A program made the translations under genes and the position numbers. From Mactromeris polynyma (Eukaryota > Mollusca > Bivalvia > Venerida > Mactridae), in assembly GCA_032209605.1 (NCBI GenBank), contig JASFXZ010000160.1, forward strand, positions 1 through 64,000: a stretch of 64,000 nt of DNA. The letters are read 5' to 3'. Numbering within the stretch: the stretch's first letter is position 1; each line of letters opens with the position of its first letter. Under the pieces are notes generated by a model that did not search any database, was not told where the DNA came from, and saw only the letters and a program-made list of their open reading frames with translations. Below, piece after piece: positions 11,701-25,000 of this stretch.

Positions 11701-14700
11701 GCCGTATTTACGTAGAACGTCACATGATCGTCGATAAACATGCCGAGTGCGCTGCGCATAGGTTTATCATAAGTTACTCATACGTTGGGCATAAGTGGAG
11801 AATGCTGGACATACGCTGGTCATACGCTGTGATACGCTGCCATAAGTTATAAATAAGTTAGTGATAGGTTACTTGTAGGTTAGACGTACGATATGTATAC
11901 GTTCAATACGTTATGCATACGCCCAATTTATTCATGCTGTAGAATTTTCGATGCTTTTTTGGGCGTATGCCGACGTGTTGACATTATTTTATGATTTTTC
12001 ATACGCTAGGTATAAGTTTCTCTAATACGTCATAGTGTGACTGCACCATAAGGGCTGAAATAATTTCATAGGGGAATTTAACATACATCTAAAACTTAAA
12101 TAGAAATAATAACCAAACAGCAATTTACATGCCGCCATGTGAAGGTTGGATTATGCTTTCAAAATCTTGTTACTCAAAATGCAATATTTTGTATTACATA
12201 TCTAAATGAAGTAAATGTTCTTAGAAAGCTAGAGATCTATTCCTCAAATTTTACTAAAAATCTTAAAGTTAGTAAACATTGTGACAATATGTCATTTTTG
12301 ATTCCACTAGTAAGTTATTGAAAAATATACAGTAAAACTTCAATAATAAGACCACCCTTGGGACCCTCGAAAACTGGTCTTAATATTGAGGTTGAATAAA
12401 GAAAAAACCAGAGAAAATTGACTTGAAAAATGTGTTCTTAATTTTGAGGTGGTCTTATTATTGAGGTGACCTTAGTATTGAGGTGGTCTTATTACTGAGG
12501 TGGTCTAAAAGAGGGGTTTTACTGTATACATATGGGTCTCATCACAGTTAAAAAAAATATGATAATATAGGATATATCTATACAGAGCATTGGAGAGTTG
12601 AAAAAAGATTATGTCAAGATAAGAAGAGATGATATGATTGTTACTGTTGGATTATTGATGATATCAAGGAGTGACAGGGAAACTTGTCCCTCTGTATACA
12701 AGTGAAGTAGGAGATATACTTTCTCCCTTTTCATTCCAGTAATATTCTGTGCAGAAATGTATACCAATGGTTTTGTGCAACCCTATTGTAACTAAATTTT
12801 AGTAAAGAAGAATTTGAAATTGTGACCACACCGAACCCTAAATACGAAATAACCTTTCACCTCAAAATATTTCATAATGGTATATGCAGTCAGTATTTGC
12901 AACATTTTCACAAACAATCAAGAGCTTTCCTGTGTTCAAAGCAGTGTTCTATGAAACATGACACTAAATTGGTTGCTACGACAACGACAAGCACAAATTG
13001 ATACCAACTACAGTTGAATAAGTTTAGCTGCAAGATCTTGATCCTTCCATTACATGCAGAAACTTACTGAAGTAAGTCATACTAAACACAGCACTGTAGC
13101 ATGCAAAAGTTATAATATAGACATACACTAATGCTCTGATTCACACTCAAAGCTAGAAGAAATTGTATCAAAACCAGTAAGCACTAAGCACAGTGACTCA
13201 CTGCATACACTCACAATTGCGTTTACCTTGTAAAATGAGACAGAATTAGTACATTATACATAAGCATAATTATAAACAGAAACTGATGCTTCACTGGAAA
13301 AGAAATAGATCCAGTACTAAGGTAATAGTATTAAATGACAGGTAAAATACAATGGTCATCCACAAGCATTTGGCTTTCATTGCAGAACCACTGTGGACGA
13401 CCTGGAAATTGACCGCTGAAATAGCTCTTCTGAAATTTGAAAGGTATGTACCCAAAATTGTTAAAGGAAAGTACTCTATGATCTGAATATCATAAAAGAT
13501 CAATACAAGAAGATTTGAGATGCTGGCAGGGACGATATCATGACAATGCATGTTTACTCATGTGGACCCATCCAGATAAAACACCTTAGTGCCGTAACTC
13601 ATTTAAACCTGGCCCTAGGCTTGTGTGGATTAAAGGGATTGCAATGCAGAAATTAATAATAAGGCCAAAAAAAGAAGTGCATGTTTGCTGTCTCCCATTG
13701 CCTAAATTAAAATTAGGTTTGTTTGCCCTTTACCGACCGACCCGAGATTTGGCCGCCGACTCAAAAAAATTTTTTTTTTGGATATAAACCTGCAGGCCAA
13801 AATTGCTGTGCTCCAAAACAAATGATTGAATCATGGAAAGTATTAATTATTTTCATCTTGATGGAGTGAAACACAGTAAAACATTTACTCACAAGAAGTT
13901 TTGTTGACACTCCTCGGCTACCAACCATATGTCAAAAAGATTTTGGAGACAGCATACAAAACACTTCTTTATATATGAGCGCTGCTATGGGATTTACAAC
14001 CTCTTCTGTAAGTGGCGTCATTTCAAGAAAACGCAACATATGATGTCACTATTTTCAAGCAGGAAACTGTATTTACTCAATTTGGTTACTACGTTTTCAT
14101 ATTGCCATATGGGGCAAATATTGCTTACTGTCAGTACATGGTGACGTTACATGTGACGTTTTCTGGACATGACGTCACTTAATGAAGAGGTTGGAAATCG
14201 TACAGAGGCGCTCATATGGTCTTAGTCGTGCAGTTTAATGAATATGTATTTATACAGAGGAAGCCTATAACATATGCAACAGTCACCTGGTTCGTTCACC
14301 TCGGTATGACAAACTACATAACTACTGTCTTGATAACCGTCGGGAAACACCCCTATGGCAGAAATCCCTGGAGTTACTCCATATGTGAAACTGTCAGCCG
14401 ATGTACTCAATCTTTTACGCCCTATATATTTTCAAACACTCATTAAAATTTTGTCGAAATATCCTAATATACAGGAGCATGCTGAAACCATGGTAACATA
14501 CACAGGAGATTGTCACCAGTTCTCTCCCCTTCTATTTCCCTTCTATAGTATAAGTACTATATCGAGGGTTCAACGCAAGACTATACTAACTCCTATGTAT
14601 TTATATAGAAGATGTGATAGTCTTGCACTGAACCCTCGATATATACATACACATACACTACAGAAGGGATAAAGAGAGAGATTTCTAGGAGAGATAAAGG

Positions 14701-17700
14701 GAGAGAACTCTTGACAAACTCTTGTGGTGACACAACATTCAATACTTCCATAAAAGGTTTTAATCATCTGTATAATTCAAGGGTTGACAGAAGACTATAG
14801 AAACTGCTTAGCTAACAAACCAAGTTACAATAGCTGTCATCCAATCCAGTCAAAATAGGTAGAAATTTAATTTTAAAGTAATATTATGCATTATCAAAGA
14901 ATAAACACTTTATGTAATCATCTGAATTTGTTGAAAAAGAGGTCTATATTATCAAAATTGAAAAAACTTCCAGTTTTTTTAACAATAGGAGTATTTTTCT
15001 AGTCTTGTCAGATGGTAATATGATAAAACAAGATATTTTAAATTGGTTATACATTGCAATGGTTTTGATTAAATATGATTTAGCCAATGTACCAACGATA
15101 CAGGATCAAACCCATTTAAACATTTTACAATCAGATTAGCCAGATACCTCTTTAACTCTTGTCAAATTGACCCTTCTTGCTGTTTTGATCCCGACGTTAA
15201 GTTTGATAAATGAATATCATCCAAGTTGAAGTTTGAATGACAGATGTCTACATCTGCTTGTATATGGGCATGTTTCAGAGAAAATATAGTGAATATATAT
15301 GAGAGAGGCTGGATAGCAGGTACTTGTAACTTAATTGACTAAATAACAGACAATGTGGTTCAATGACCTTGACAATATGAAGTAACCAAGAGAAGGGTCA
15401 ATGTGACAAGACAGCTTCCTCGTCATTCAGAGTGAGCACATGCCCAGATTGATGTTTTTACAAATCATCAACATTTGTTTTGAACCGTTTAATCAAAAGC
15501 TTTACCAAGTACTGCTGGGACGTGTTATCAAAGTGTTGTTTCTTTTATCAAAATTGAATTACAAGAGCAGTGCACCAAACCCTCATTATAGTTACATCCA
15601 TCCACTTTAAAGTTGAGTTTACCTAAGCTCATTTCATGTAAACTCCTAATTGATTCACAGTTTACCTGGCATTCGGTCAGAGAAGCTTACAATTATTTTC
15701 TGACCAGAAGTTATTTCTGTCCGACATTTACTGGTTAAAAAAAAACTGTAAGAATGCCTGAACTTTCTGATATGAGTCAAAAGTAGCATTTAACTTATTT
15801 ACTATACCAATAGAAAATAAACAAAAGATGCCAAAAAATTAGTGAGAAAAACTGCCGAGGTAATTATATAGCCGGTACTTACGTATAGGAGGTGGGTAGC
15901 TGACCACACTAAAATCTGATTTCCGTCTATCTTGGGATGGAGAAAAGGACAAGGAGTCATCTAAAGGCAGATGAATGGATGAAGGCACTTCATCAACAGA
16001 TCTGTAGGATGGTGGAGTATTCTGTGATAGGAAATAAATCTTATCATTAAGTTTAATGTAACAAGCACACAGTCACCATGAACTTTCAAAAAATAACCTT
16101 TCATCTGACCAGTTTTCAGGGTACTGACATGTTCTTAAACAAGCAAATGACATTCCTCACTTCATCCTAAAGGGGACTTAAATTGTGGCCCTTTGAGAAG
16201 GTACCATTATGACGGCAATAGAGGGGAAACTAATTTACTTGTCAAAGTATGCATGTTAGTTTCAAAACCTTTTATTCATTTACTTTCCATGGACATATAT
16301 ATTATATAACCTTTTCTGGTTTTCGGACTGAAAATATCTATACTGTACAGTGAAATTAACAAAAGTTTGGGGAAGTATATACTGTACAGACAAGGCATTC
16401 CACATATACATCTGAAAAGTACCCTAGTTAAGTCAGACAGTAGAAATTAAGGGTCTATAGGAGTAAGATAAATCCCAAGATGCAACATTGTATCACCTTT
16501 CCGTCATCAAAGAACGCCTGACCACTAGAACTTGTGGTAAACGGTTCCCGGTCTTTCTCTTTCTTTTGGTTGGTTCCCTGCTTTGCTTTCTTTTGCTGCA
16601 TGTACACTTCCTGAAGTCTGAAACATCAAACAATCAAAAGTATGTCATCAATTTCCCAGTCTTCACATTTCTTTGATTGGTACCCTATTCTTGATAATGT
16701 CTTCAATCAGTTATAGATTATCCTTCTTCAAAAAGCCAAAATTTACTATCAGAACTAATTCATCAGACAACAGAACTGCTTCCGAGGTTCAAAGTTAACT
16801 GAAATGTCAATGAATGTTATCTTTAAAATTGTTTGTTAATGTTGCCAGTTACCACATGTTTGTGGTTGTCACTTTTTTGGGTTATTCTTTAGACTTTTTC
16901 GATTTTTATGCACTAAATATTCTGCACGGAGAAGCAAATAAAAACATATTTCATGTCCTGAAAAATTTCGATTCATCGGTCAGGGTATGACACATGAACT
17001 ATCGTTATAAGATAGCCTTAACTTACTTCACATTCCAACTGAGGACAGACTCAGCAATTGAACGTTTTAATCGTACAATTCCATCTTCAACATCGCCGTA
17101 AATAACACGTTGTTCAGCTGAGAGGGAAAATACTTTCTCATCTTGTTTTAATAGCGTCTCTATCTTTTCTTTAATATTATGAGCATTGTTGCGGATACTA
17201 GCTTTCTCATTCTGAAGTAAAAACGAGATCATTTATACATGAAAAAAAGGTAGATAAGATACTATAGTATTACTTTTTGACAAAATATGCTTTATAATGA
17301 GTCTGAGAAAATTTCATTTTAATGCCATCATACAGTCATACTCTAAAACAAGGAATTACATATTTTCTAAAATATTCCTAGGAATTAAGAATCACAATTT
17401 CTATACAAGTATTTCCAATGGTACCTCTAACTTGGCACAAAGGTCAGGATAGAAAATACATTTACCACCAATTACCTCATATTAACGACTAAGTATATTT
17501 AGAAAACAATTCTGACTATCTACCTTTAAGGGACAATCAAAAAGTGCAACAATTAGTCAGCTTAAGCATTGATTTCACCAATGAATTAGTAGAAAAAGGG
17601 CCATAACTCCTCACTAACAATTGGTGTATTGTAATCGAAACCAAACAGAGTAGTTTTTAGGGTATTTTACATTTGAGAAGCGAACAGAAACATTGACAAA

Positions 17701-19039
17701 GACATTGATATCATTTACCTGTTGCATAAACATACAGTCACTTATAAACTTGGCCAGATTATCAGACATTGACTCAGCTTTCATCTTCGTCATGTAATCC
17801 AATACAACACTGAATATGTCTGTGATTCTGAAAATGAAATACTTGGTTTGTACGAGACATAGTACAAATGAAATATTGAATAAGTGGATGTTTTCAAGAG
17901 TCAAATAGTTCATGAATCTATGACTTCACTTGTTTTGTGATAAAAAATGTCAGCAAATAGCAGAAACTGGTATTGTTATTGTTTGATAATGATGTATATA
18001 ACAATGTAATGCTGTGATCAAGAATATTACACTGGCTAACATTTTTGCAGTATTCTGCCAAGCTTTTGAAAAGGGGGGAGAAAAATGTCTCAGATAGCTT
18101 AAAAAAAGTGGAGACAATATTTAAGAAATGGAGACAAAAAATAATACATCTCAAAATTATATTTAAATGTCATTTACAGTTACATGTTACATTCTGTACA
18201 TGATTATTAATTGTCTCTTGTTGATTTACATTAATCAAGACTACTAGTGACAGTTTGTGAACTAAAACTCAAAGGACTGACTGTTAATATAAAATTTCAC
18301 TTGTTTCTGTCCGTACTGATTATTGTTGACTGTGACAGCATTCACACCTTGATCTTTTTTATGTGATATTTTTTTTAGCGAGAATGACGCAAATATGCCC
18401 TCTCAGTTACAAACTTTCACAGTTATTCAGTAGTAAATATAAACCAGAATAAACATCACGTTTGTGGGAAGAGAAACTTTGCCAATTGCTATGTTTCTAT
18501 ACAAACTGTTATAACATGAGATAAACATTAATATTGAGACAATTTTAAACTTACAAGAAATTTGTACACCAGACAAAAGCTACAAAAAACTAACAAAATT
18601 TTTCAACGAAGTATGTTGGAAAACAACCTTTAAGCCATCCATCTGAATTGTTCGTTTCTACAAATTTTAGTGGGGGATACATAGATCACTATCCGAGAAT
18701 ATTTAAGATTTTTCTGGCTTATCTGAACACAAAATGCTCTTGGCAAGCTGCAAGCATTTAAGAGTTTTGTATTCTGGACATGTGATACCCTGCATGGGTG
18801 AGATAAAACAATATATGAGTACAATATACAATATATTATATGCTGATTCCTGTGTTTGGTGACTCACGGTACCACAAAACAAACCATTTTCATGAACAGC
18901 CTAATAATAAAATACCCACTTTTGAGTCAACCTCTTCACTTCATCTTTGAGTCTGAATAAATGTATTGCTTCTATAAGATATTTATGACCAATCACTAAT
19001 GGAGGCACCTTTATCTCCTTCAGTTTGATTGTAGAATAT
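8790..19039 (-). CDS. PIKFYVE: PIKFYVE exons 24-31: region between the Cys/His-rich and kinase domains
   Basis: Exons 19039-18920 through 8888-8790. Exons 24-27 are helical (KLKEIKVPPLVIGHKYLIEA, NEKASIRNNAHNIKEKIETL) and match the helical segment seen in orthologues. Exons 28-29 are Pro/Ser-rich linker. Exon 30 (FKERIFNTIWQGSGAFQIP) and exon 31 (HHLLPMSDKRIPIVVYDHEP, then SSIIAYSL) are the conserved block that precedes the kinase. Exon 31 ends in a strong donor (GTAAGC), so more exons must follow. Exon 29 is unusual: it ends inside a 42-bp tandem duplication whose second copy continues the frame to a stop at 10742. Confidence 0.88.
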
Positions 19040-22000
19040 CTGAAATAGAGATTAAAACAAGCTTAAAATGCATTCAAACTCAAAATTTCAAAAGCTTAAA
19101 TTTAGTCACAGAACAAAAAGGCAATCAAGAATTGATACTAGATTTAGACATTGTAACACCACAATCAATGGTGAAATTGTTTCCACAACTTTGACAGTAC
19201 ATGTACTGGAGATACAGTCTACATGTACTGGAGATACAGTCTACATGTACTGGAGATACAGTTTACATGTACTGGAGATACAGTCTACATGTACTGGAGA
19301 TACAGTCTACATGTACTGGAGATACAGTCTACATGCACTGGAGATACAGTCTACATGTACTGGAGACACAGTCTACATGTACTGGAGATACAGTCTACAT
19401 GTACTGGAGATACAGTTTACATGTACTGGAGATACAGTTTACATGTACTGGAGATACAGTCTACATGTACTGGAGATACAGTCTACATGTACTGGAGATA
19501 CAGTCTACATGCACTGGAGATACAGTCTACATGCACTGGAGATACAGTCTACATGTACTGGAGATACAGACTACATGTACTGGAGATACAGTCTACATGT
19601 ACTGGAGATACAGTCTACATGTACTGGAGATACAGTCTACATGTACTGGAGACACAGTCTACATGTACTGGAGATACAGTCTACATGTACTGGAGATACA
19701 GTCTACATGTACTGGAGATACAGTCTACATGTACTGGAGATACAGTCTACATGTACTGGAGATACAGTCTACATGTACTGGAGATACAGTCTACATGTAC
19801 TGGAGACACAGTCTACATGTACTGGAGACACAGTCTACATGTACTGGAGACACAGTCTACATGTACTGGAGATACAGTCTACATGTACTGGAGATACAGA
19901 CTACATGTACTGGAGATACATTCAACATGTACTGGAGATACAGTCTACATGCACTGGAGATACAGTCTACATGTACTGGAGATACAGTCATCAGGAGTGA
20001 TTAAAACATTGTAAGTTGTTATTATGAAGTTTTAATAATGCATGCCTCCTTGCAGGCCTCGATGAAAATAAAAGTTTTTCTAAAGGTAGCGATTTTAGCA
20101 AAATAAAAGGACAATTTCCATCAAAATAAAGGCTAATTTTGACCATCTAATTTGATGGATCAAGGCAGGCAGTGCGCCCACCACCGTGCAGACAATGGTA
20201 TCCTGCCTGTGCAATCAGAGACTGCCTTCACATACACTCAAACTGATATATGCAAGTAGTATCATAAGGCTGCAGTTTTCACAAGCAACTGGTACAATAT
20301 TAAAAATATTTTATGTAATATTCATTGCTCATGAAAAACGCCACAAACGTGAAAAAAAACTATATGTTTGGAGAGAGAAATACAGATTTTCATAGCTTTG
20401 TCAGAAAATAATAAAGGTTATTACAGGTTTTAAAGGTATCACTAGGAGCCTGAATACTTTGCTTCATAATCAATGTAAAATATATAAATTTAAACTAAAC
20501 TCAAGGTGAATGTATCATACTTAAAAGATGCCACAGTATCTTTGTATCCAAAGTACTGGAAATGATCATGGTGCAAGGAATGCATGCAGGCTGGTTCTGC
20601 TCCTACTCTACGTTGAAAACTGTTACCATGGAAACGGAACTCCAGATATCGAGAAAATGACATGTTCCAAGTGTCTTTACTCATGGGAACCACAGGAGTT
20701 ACCTGAAATTATGAGAAAAGTCGTTCATTCTCAATACACAGAGAACCAACATAAATTAGAACACCATTGTCAAAAATATGATGTAAAGCCTAAATGATTG
20801 AATAACAAATTGGTTTAAGAATTCTGCTAAAACAGGATTGGGGCCAACCTTAAAAATGTGTTTGTTGCATTGACCAACCTTAAACAATTGGCACAAATCA
20901 ATAGCAACTTTCAAGTAGGATATTTTTCATGACTAAAATCTAAAATAAATCAACAAAAACAGTCCAATAGACCCAACCCAAATATTCTAGGTCCAAATAT
21001 TCTAGACCCAAATATTCTAGACCCAAATATTCTAGACCCAAATATTCTAGATCCAAATATTCTAGGTCCAAATATTCTAGACCCATATATTATAGATCCA
21101 AATATTCTAGACCCATATATTATAGATCCAAATATTCTAGATCCAAATATTCTAGACCCATATATTATAGATCCAAATATTCTAGACCCATATATTATAG
21201 ATCCAAATATTCTAGATCCAAATATTCTAGACCCATATATTATAGATCCAAATATTCTAGATCCAAATATTCTAGGTCCAAATATTCTAGACCCATATAT
21301 TATAGATCCAAATATTCTAGACCCATATATTATAGATCCAAATATTCTAGATCAAATATTCTAGACCCATATATTATAGATCCAAATATTCTAGACCCAT
21401 ATATTATAGATCCAAATATTCTAGATCCAAATATTCTAGACCCATATAATATAGATCCAAATATTCTAGATCCAAATATTATAGAGTAGCGATGCCGTAA
21501 ACAAATAATTTTTAAAGATTGCCTTTAACAGGGATGAGAATAGCAAAGAAAGAATAAAGTGGAAAAGTGATGGGTCTATATACTAACGATGAAATACATG
21601 TTCTAAATGAGTCATCTAAAAACATCCAGGTTAGTAAAAAACTCTACTGAATTTCCTGTGTCATGAAAAAAAGGTCATCACGCAGTTACCTCCTCCCCCC
21701 CAAACTTTCTCATCAGATTAACAGTGATCTACAAATTTGAACATTTTGCCGGTGGGAGTCCAAAAAAATCTCATACTTGCTTCAATCAGTTGACAGACAA
21801 ACAAAACTTACCTGCTTGCATTTATAGCACCAACTCCACATAAGGATAGAAGTTTGTCCGTTTGGAATAGGCTGATCCAGTCTCTTCAATACGAGACTAA
21901 TGCATCCGTCTCCGTGTACAAATCTACGCATGTGTTTTTCCATCGACGTATTACAGAAGTCAGACGGACACACATAGGAGGGCCTGATAGAAAAATAAAG

Positions 22001-25000
22001 TGAAATAAGAATACACCACTGGTGTGAGAACTCGCTGAGGTCATATATTTGAACTGGAAGTGAGGTGTATGTTGTCTGTGACTACATGTAATTGACTGAA
22101 GATAGCGCAACTTAAATCGGGACCTCACCTGGTTAGAGAACTGAAGGTCATAGTTTAGAACCCCTCTCACCCTTAATTTGACTTAAGATTATGCAACCAC
22201 AGACATTTGTCCTCCGTCTCTGATTCAGGTAGTGAAGTTGTCAGTTGCTTTTTGAAAAACATGTTTGTGCTGGTTGGTAACCAAGGAACCATGATAAAAT
22301 GTTTTTGATACTTGACATAAAACTATAACAGAACCCCCTAAATGTAAATAAAGACACCATAATTATGACCATGCTGTATCAGTTTTGCATTATTTTGTTT
22401 TGTAAACATATACACAGATAATTGAATTATCTGATATAAGCAACGCAGTATAACATTGTATGATAAATCAAATACTGACAAATTGTACATGACATATACT
22501 GACCTGAAACAGAATCTCTCCAGGAATCCACCCAGTGTTGTATCATGTTTGCCATAAAACTCCATTTTTACAACCCTAGAAATAGCATTGAATAAGATAA
22601 AAATAACTAGCAAAACCCTTTTGTCTGGGTAAACAAGAGCTTAAACTCTGCAATGCTGGATTATTGCATCGTAGAAACAATAACCTATTAAGATCAAAAT
22701 GAGAAATGTTTATTTTAAAGCTTGTAATTACCATTTTGAACCATAAAATATTGTATACGTTGATTTATTGGCGATGGTTTAATTTGGCTATATTGGCGGT
22801 CAACATCAAATGCGCCAATTCTAAACGCCGCCAAATGTAATCTTCGCTAAATATAAGCATCGCCATTTTAAGTGCTGACATTAAGGGAGACCACACTGTG
22901 ATCAATAGGTACGGGCTAAAATGTTATCTGCTATACGTATCGTTATCTATCAATGATTGTTTGTCATATGAAAAACTAAGTCACGAGTGGCTGAATTTAT
23001 GTACAGATGTACTGAAATTGGTAAATATTCGCAGCAACACTTATAAATTACATTGCAAACTACGATGTTACATTTATCAATCACTTTTACAAACTATGAA
23101 CAAATTAATTGCGGCACAAACGAAAGGTCGAGATAAAATTGTTAATCTCTTCACAGTCAATTGACACCTTTTCAGTTTCAATCACGTCGCGCGCATGTCG
23201 ACACAATCAAGTACATTAAGGTGCGAAAACACTCTTTGGGCCAGAGAAATCACGTTGACATAGCCGTAATTGCCGCTACCTAACAGACTGTGATGCCGAC
23301 ATCTCCCCCCGCAGATATAAAGACGTATACAGTATAGCTTTTGAAACTTTGCTTCAATTTAAAAAACAGGCTGGAAAAACAAGCAACAAGAATTGAGTTG
23401 TACCACGTGCAAAAACATGTCTAACCAGAAGCATTGCAATGTGTAACTAATTGAAAATATATTTTTTTACCATATTACTAACAGACAAAACTTGTAAAAT
23501 AGCCCAATTGTTATAAATTTTATGATGTACAAATATCTTTCTTCAACAAATACGGATCAATACATTATGAACAATAAATGAGCATAAAATTACTTGAAGG
23601 ACAAACTAAATAATGATGTGAAGAGTTGCTATGTTTACAATCATACTCACCATGGATACACACAAGGACTAGGATGATTCTCTGACTCATAACTGAAACT
23701 ACTAAACAACACAGCAATTCTTTGATGATAAAATGGATCTAGGCAATCTTTTTTCTCATTATCTCCCTTGTTTACATCCAGCAAGAGTCGCTTCCCTTTG
23801 TTGGACTTTTTGGAACATACATCTGCCGATTTTAGGGGATCAATCACATTAATTCTACCCCCATAAGCTCGAAACTTTGCCAGCAAGTACTGTAATAGAG
23901 TCATAATCAGTGATAATTGGTTATTAATAATATCAAAGTAACAATTAGTCAACCACTTCGAACGAAATCAGTATACCTATAAATATATGCAAACTATCAG
24001 TATACATTTTATTGTATCATATTAGGGGATGCACAACTTACGACTGAATAAGTTTTATCATTTCATGTTAAAGAATACAGTCAAGCATAAATGAATTTAA
24101 TAGTCTTCAATATACTAAAAAAAGAAACAGTTCTGTTTAATTTAGAAAGCTATTCACTTTGAATTTGAGGGTGGATCTGAGATTTGAGTGTAGGTACGGA
24201 GTGTAAAGTAACAATTACAATCAATACACTCAAATCTTTGATTCAAGCCCAAACCTCAAAGACAGTGGATCACAAACAATGCACTCAGTAAGAGCTGTAT
24301 TCACTTCAAACACACCAATCTTAGTACTCAGATTCATTGAGCCGCGGCCGTGGTCAGTCCGCTGGACTTGAAATCCGGCGATCCGGGTTCGATTCCCGGT
24401 AGCGGCAGGTCATACCCTTCCATGAAAATTTGACAAAAATGTTGATTTTCCTCCACATGTGGAGAAGTTGCCGGCTCTTTGTGGAAGGGTAAGTTAGTAC
24501 TGGTTAGATTTCAGTCCAGGAAAACTGGTTAGGTGAACCGGCCACCGTATATAACTGAAAAATTGTTGATAAACGGCGTTAAACCCGATGAAACAAACAG
24601 ATTCATTGATGTACATTTCACAGTACTGAGTAGGAGTTACAATCTACAGAATATTGTCAATAGTTCTCTCCCCTTCTATATCCCCTCTATAGTACAGTAA
24701 AACCTCAATAATTAGACCCCCTTTGGGACCCTTGAAACCCGCTCTTTTTATTATGGTGGCATTAGTATTGAGGTTGAATAAGGAGCAAAACTGTGAAAAA
24801 TGGAATTGAAAATATTGTTCTTAATTTTGTGGTGGTCTTATTATTGAGGTGGTCTTTAGGAGAGGTTTAACTGTATATGTATATATAGGGGAGAGAACTT
24901 CTTGCAATCTCCTGTGTTGCAATCCCAGACCATAGAAACGGACATGATAGAGAAATAAAAATGAGCACTTAATGCTTCATTACAACTGAGCGTGAACTGT

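Larger units (their letters stand above)
12525..15882. other. Left part of PIKFYVE intron 28 besides the listed elements, no gene
   Basis: Apart from the palindromic elements at 13973 and 14500, this stretch holds AT-rich sequence and short decayed fragments, such as ACCGACCGACCCGAGATTTGG at 13732. No conserved reading frame was seen. Confidence 0.45.

Noticed and set aside
19068..20014. Three overlapping long open frames of the MYWRYSLHVLEIQ type
   Set aside because: They are the same 22-bp minisatellite read in three frames.
19199..21485. CRISPR-like array
   Set aside because: Units are contiguous with no unique spacers, and the DNA is eukaryotic.
22898..23164. An 88-residue plus-strand open frame
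   Set aside because: No recognisable domain and no splice context; it lies in a PIKFYVE intron next to a decayed repeat.
24341..24407. A tRNA-Ser(UGA) gene
   Set aside because: No long variable arm, imperfect acceptor stem, fusion to a SINE body and a flanking target duplication show it is a SINE head.
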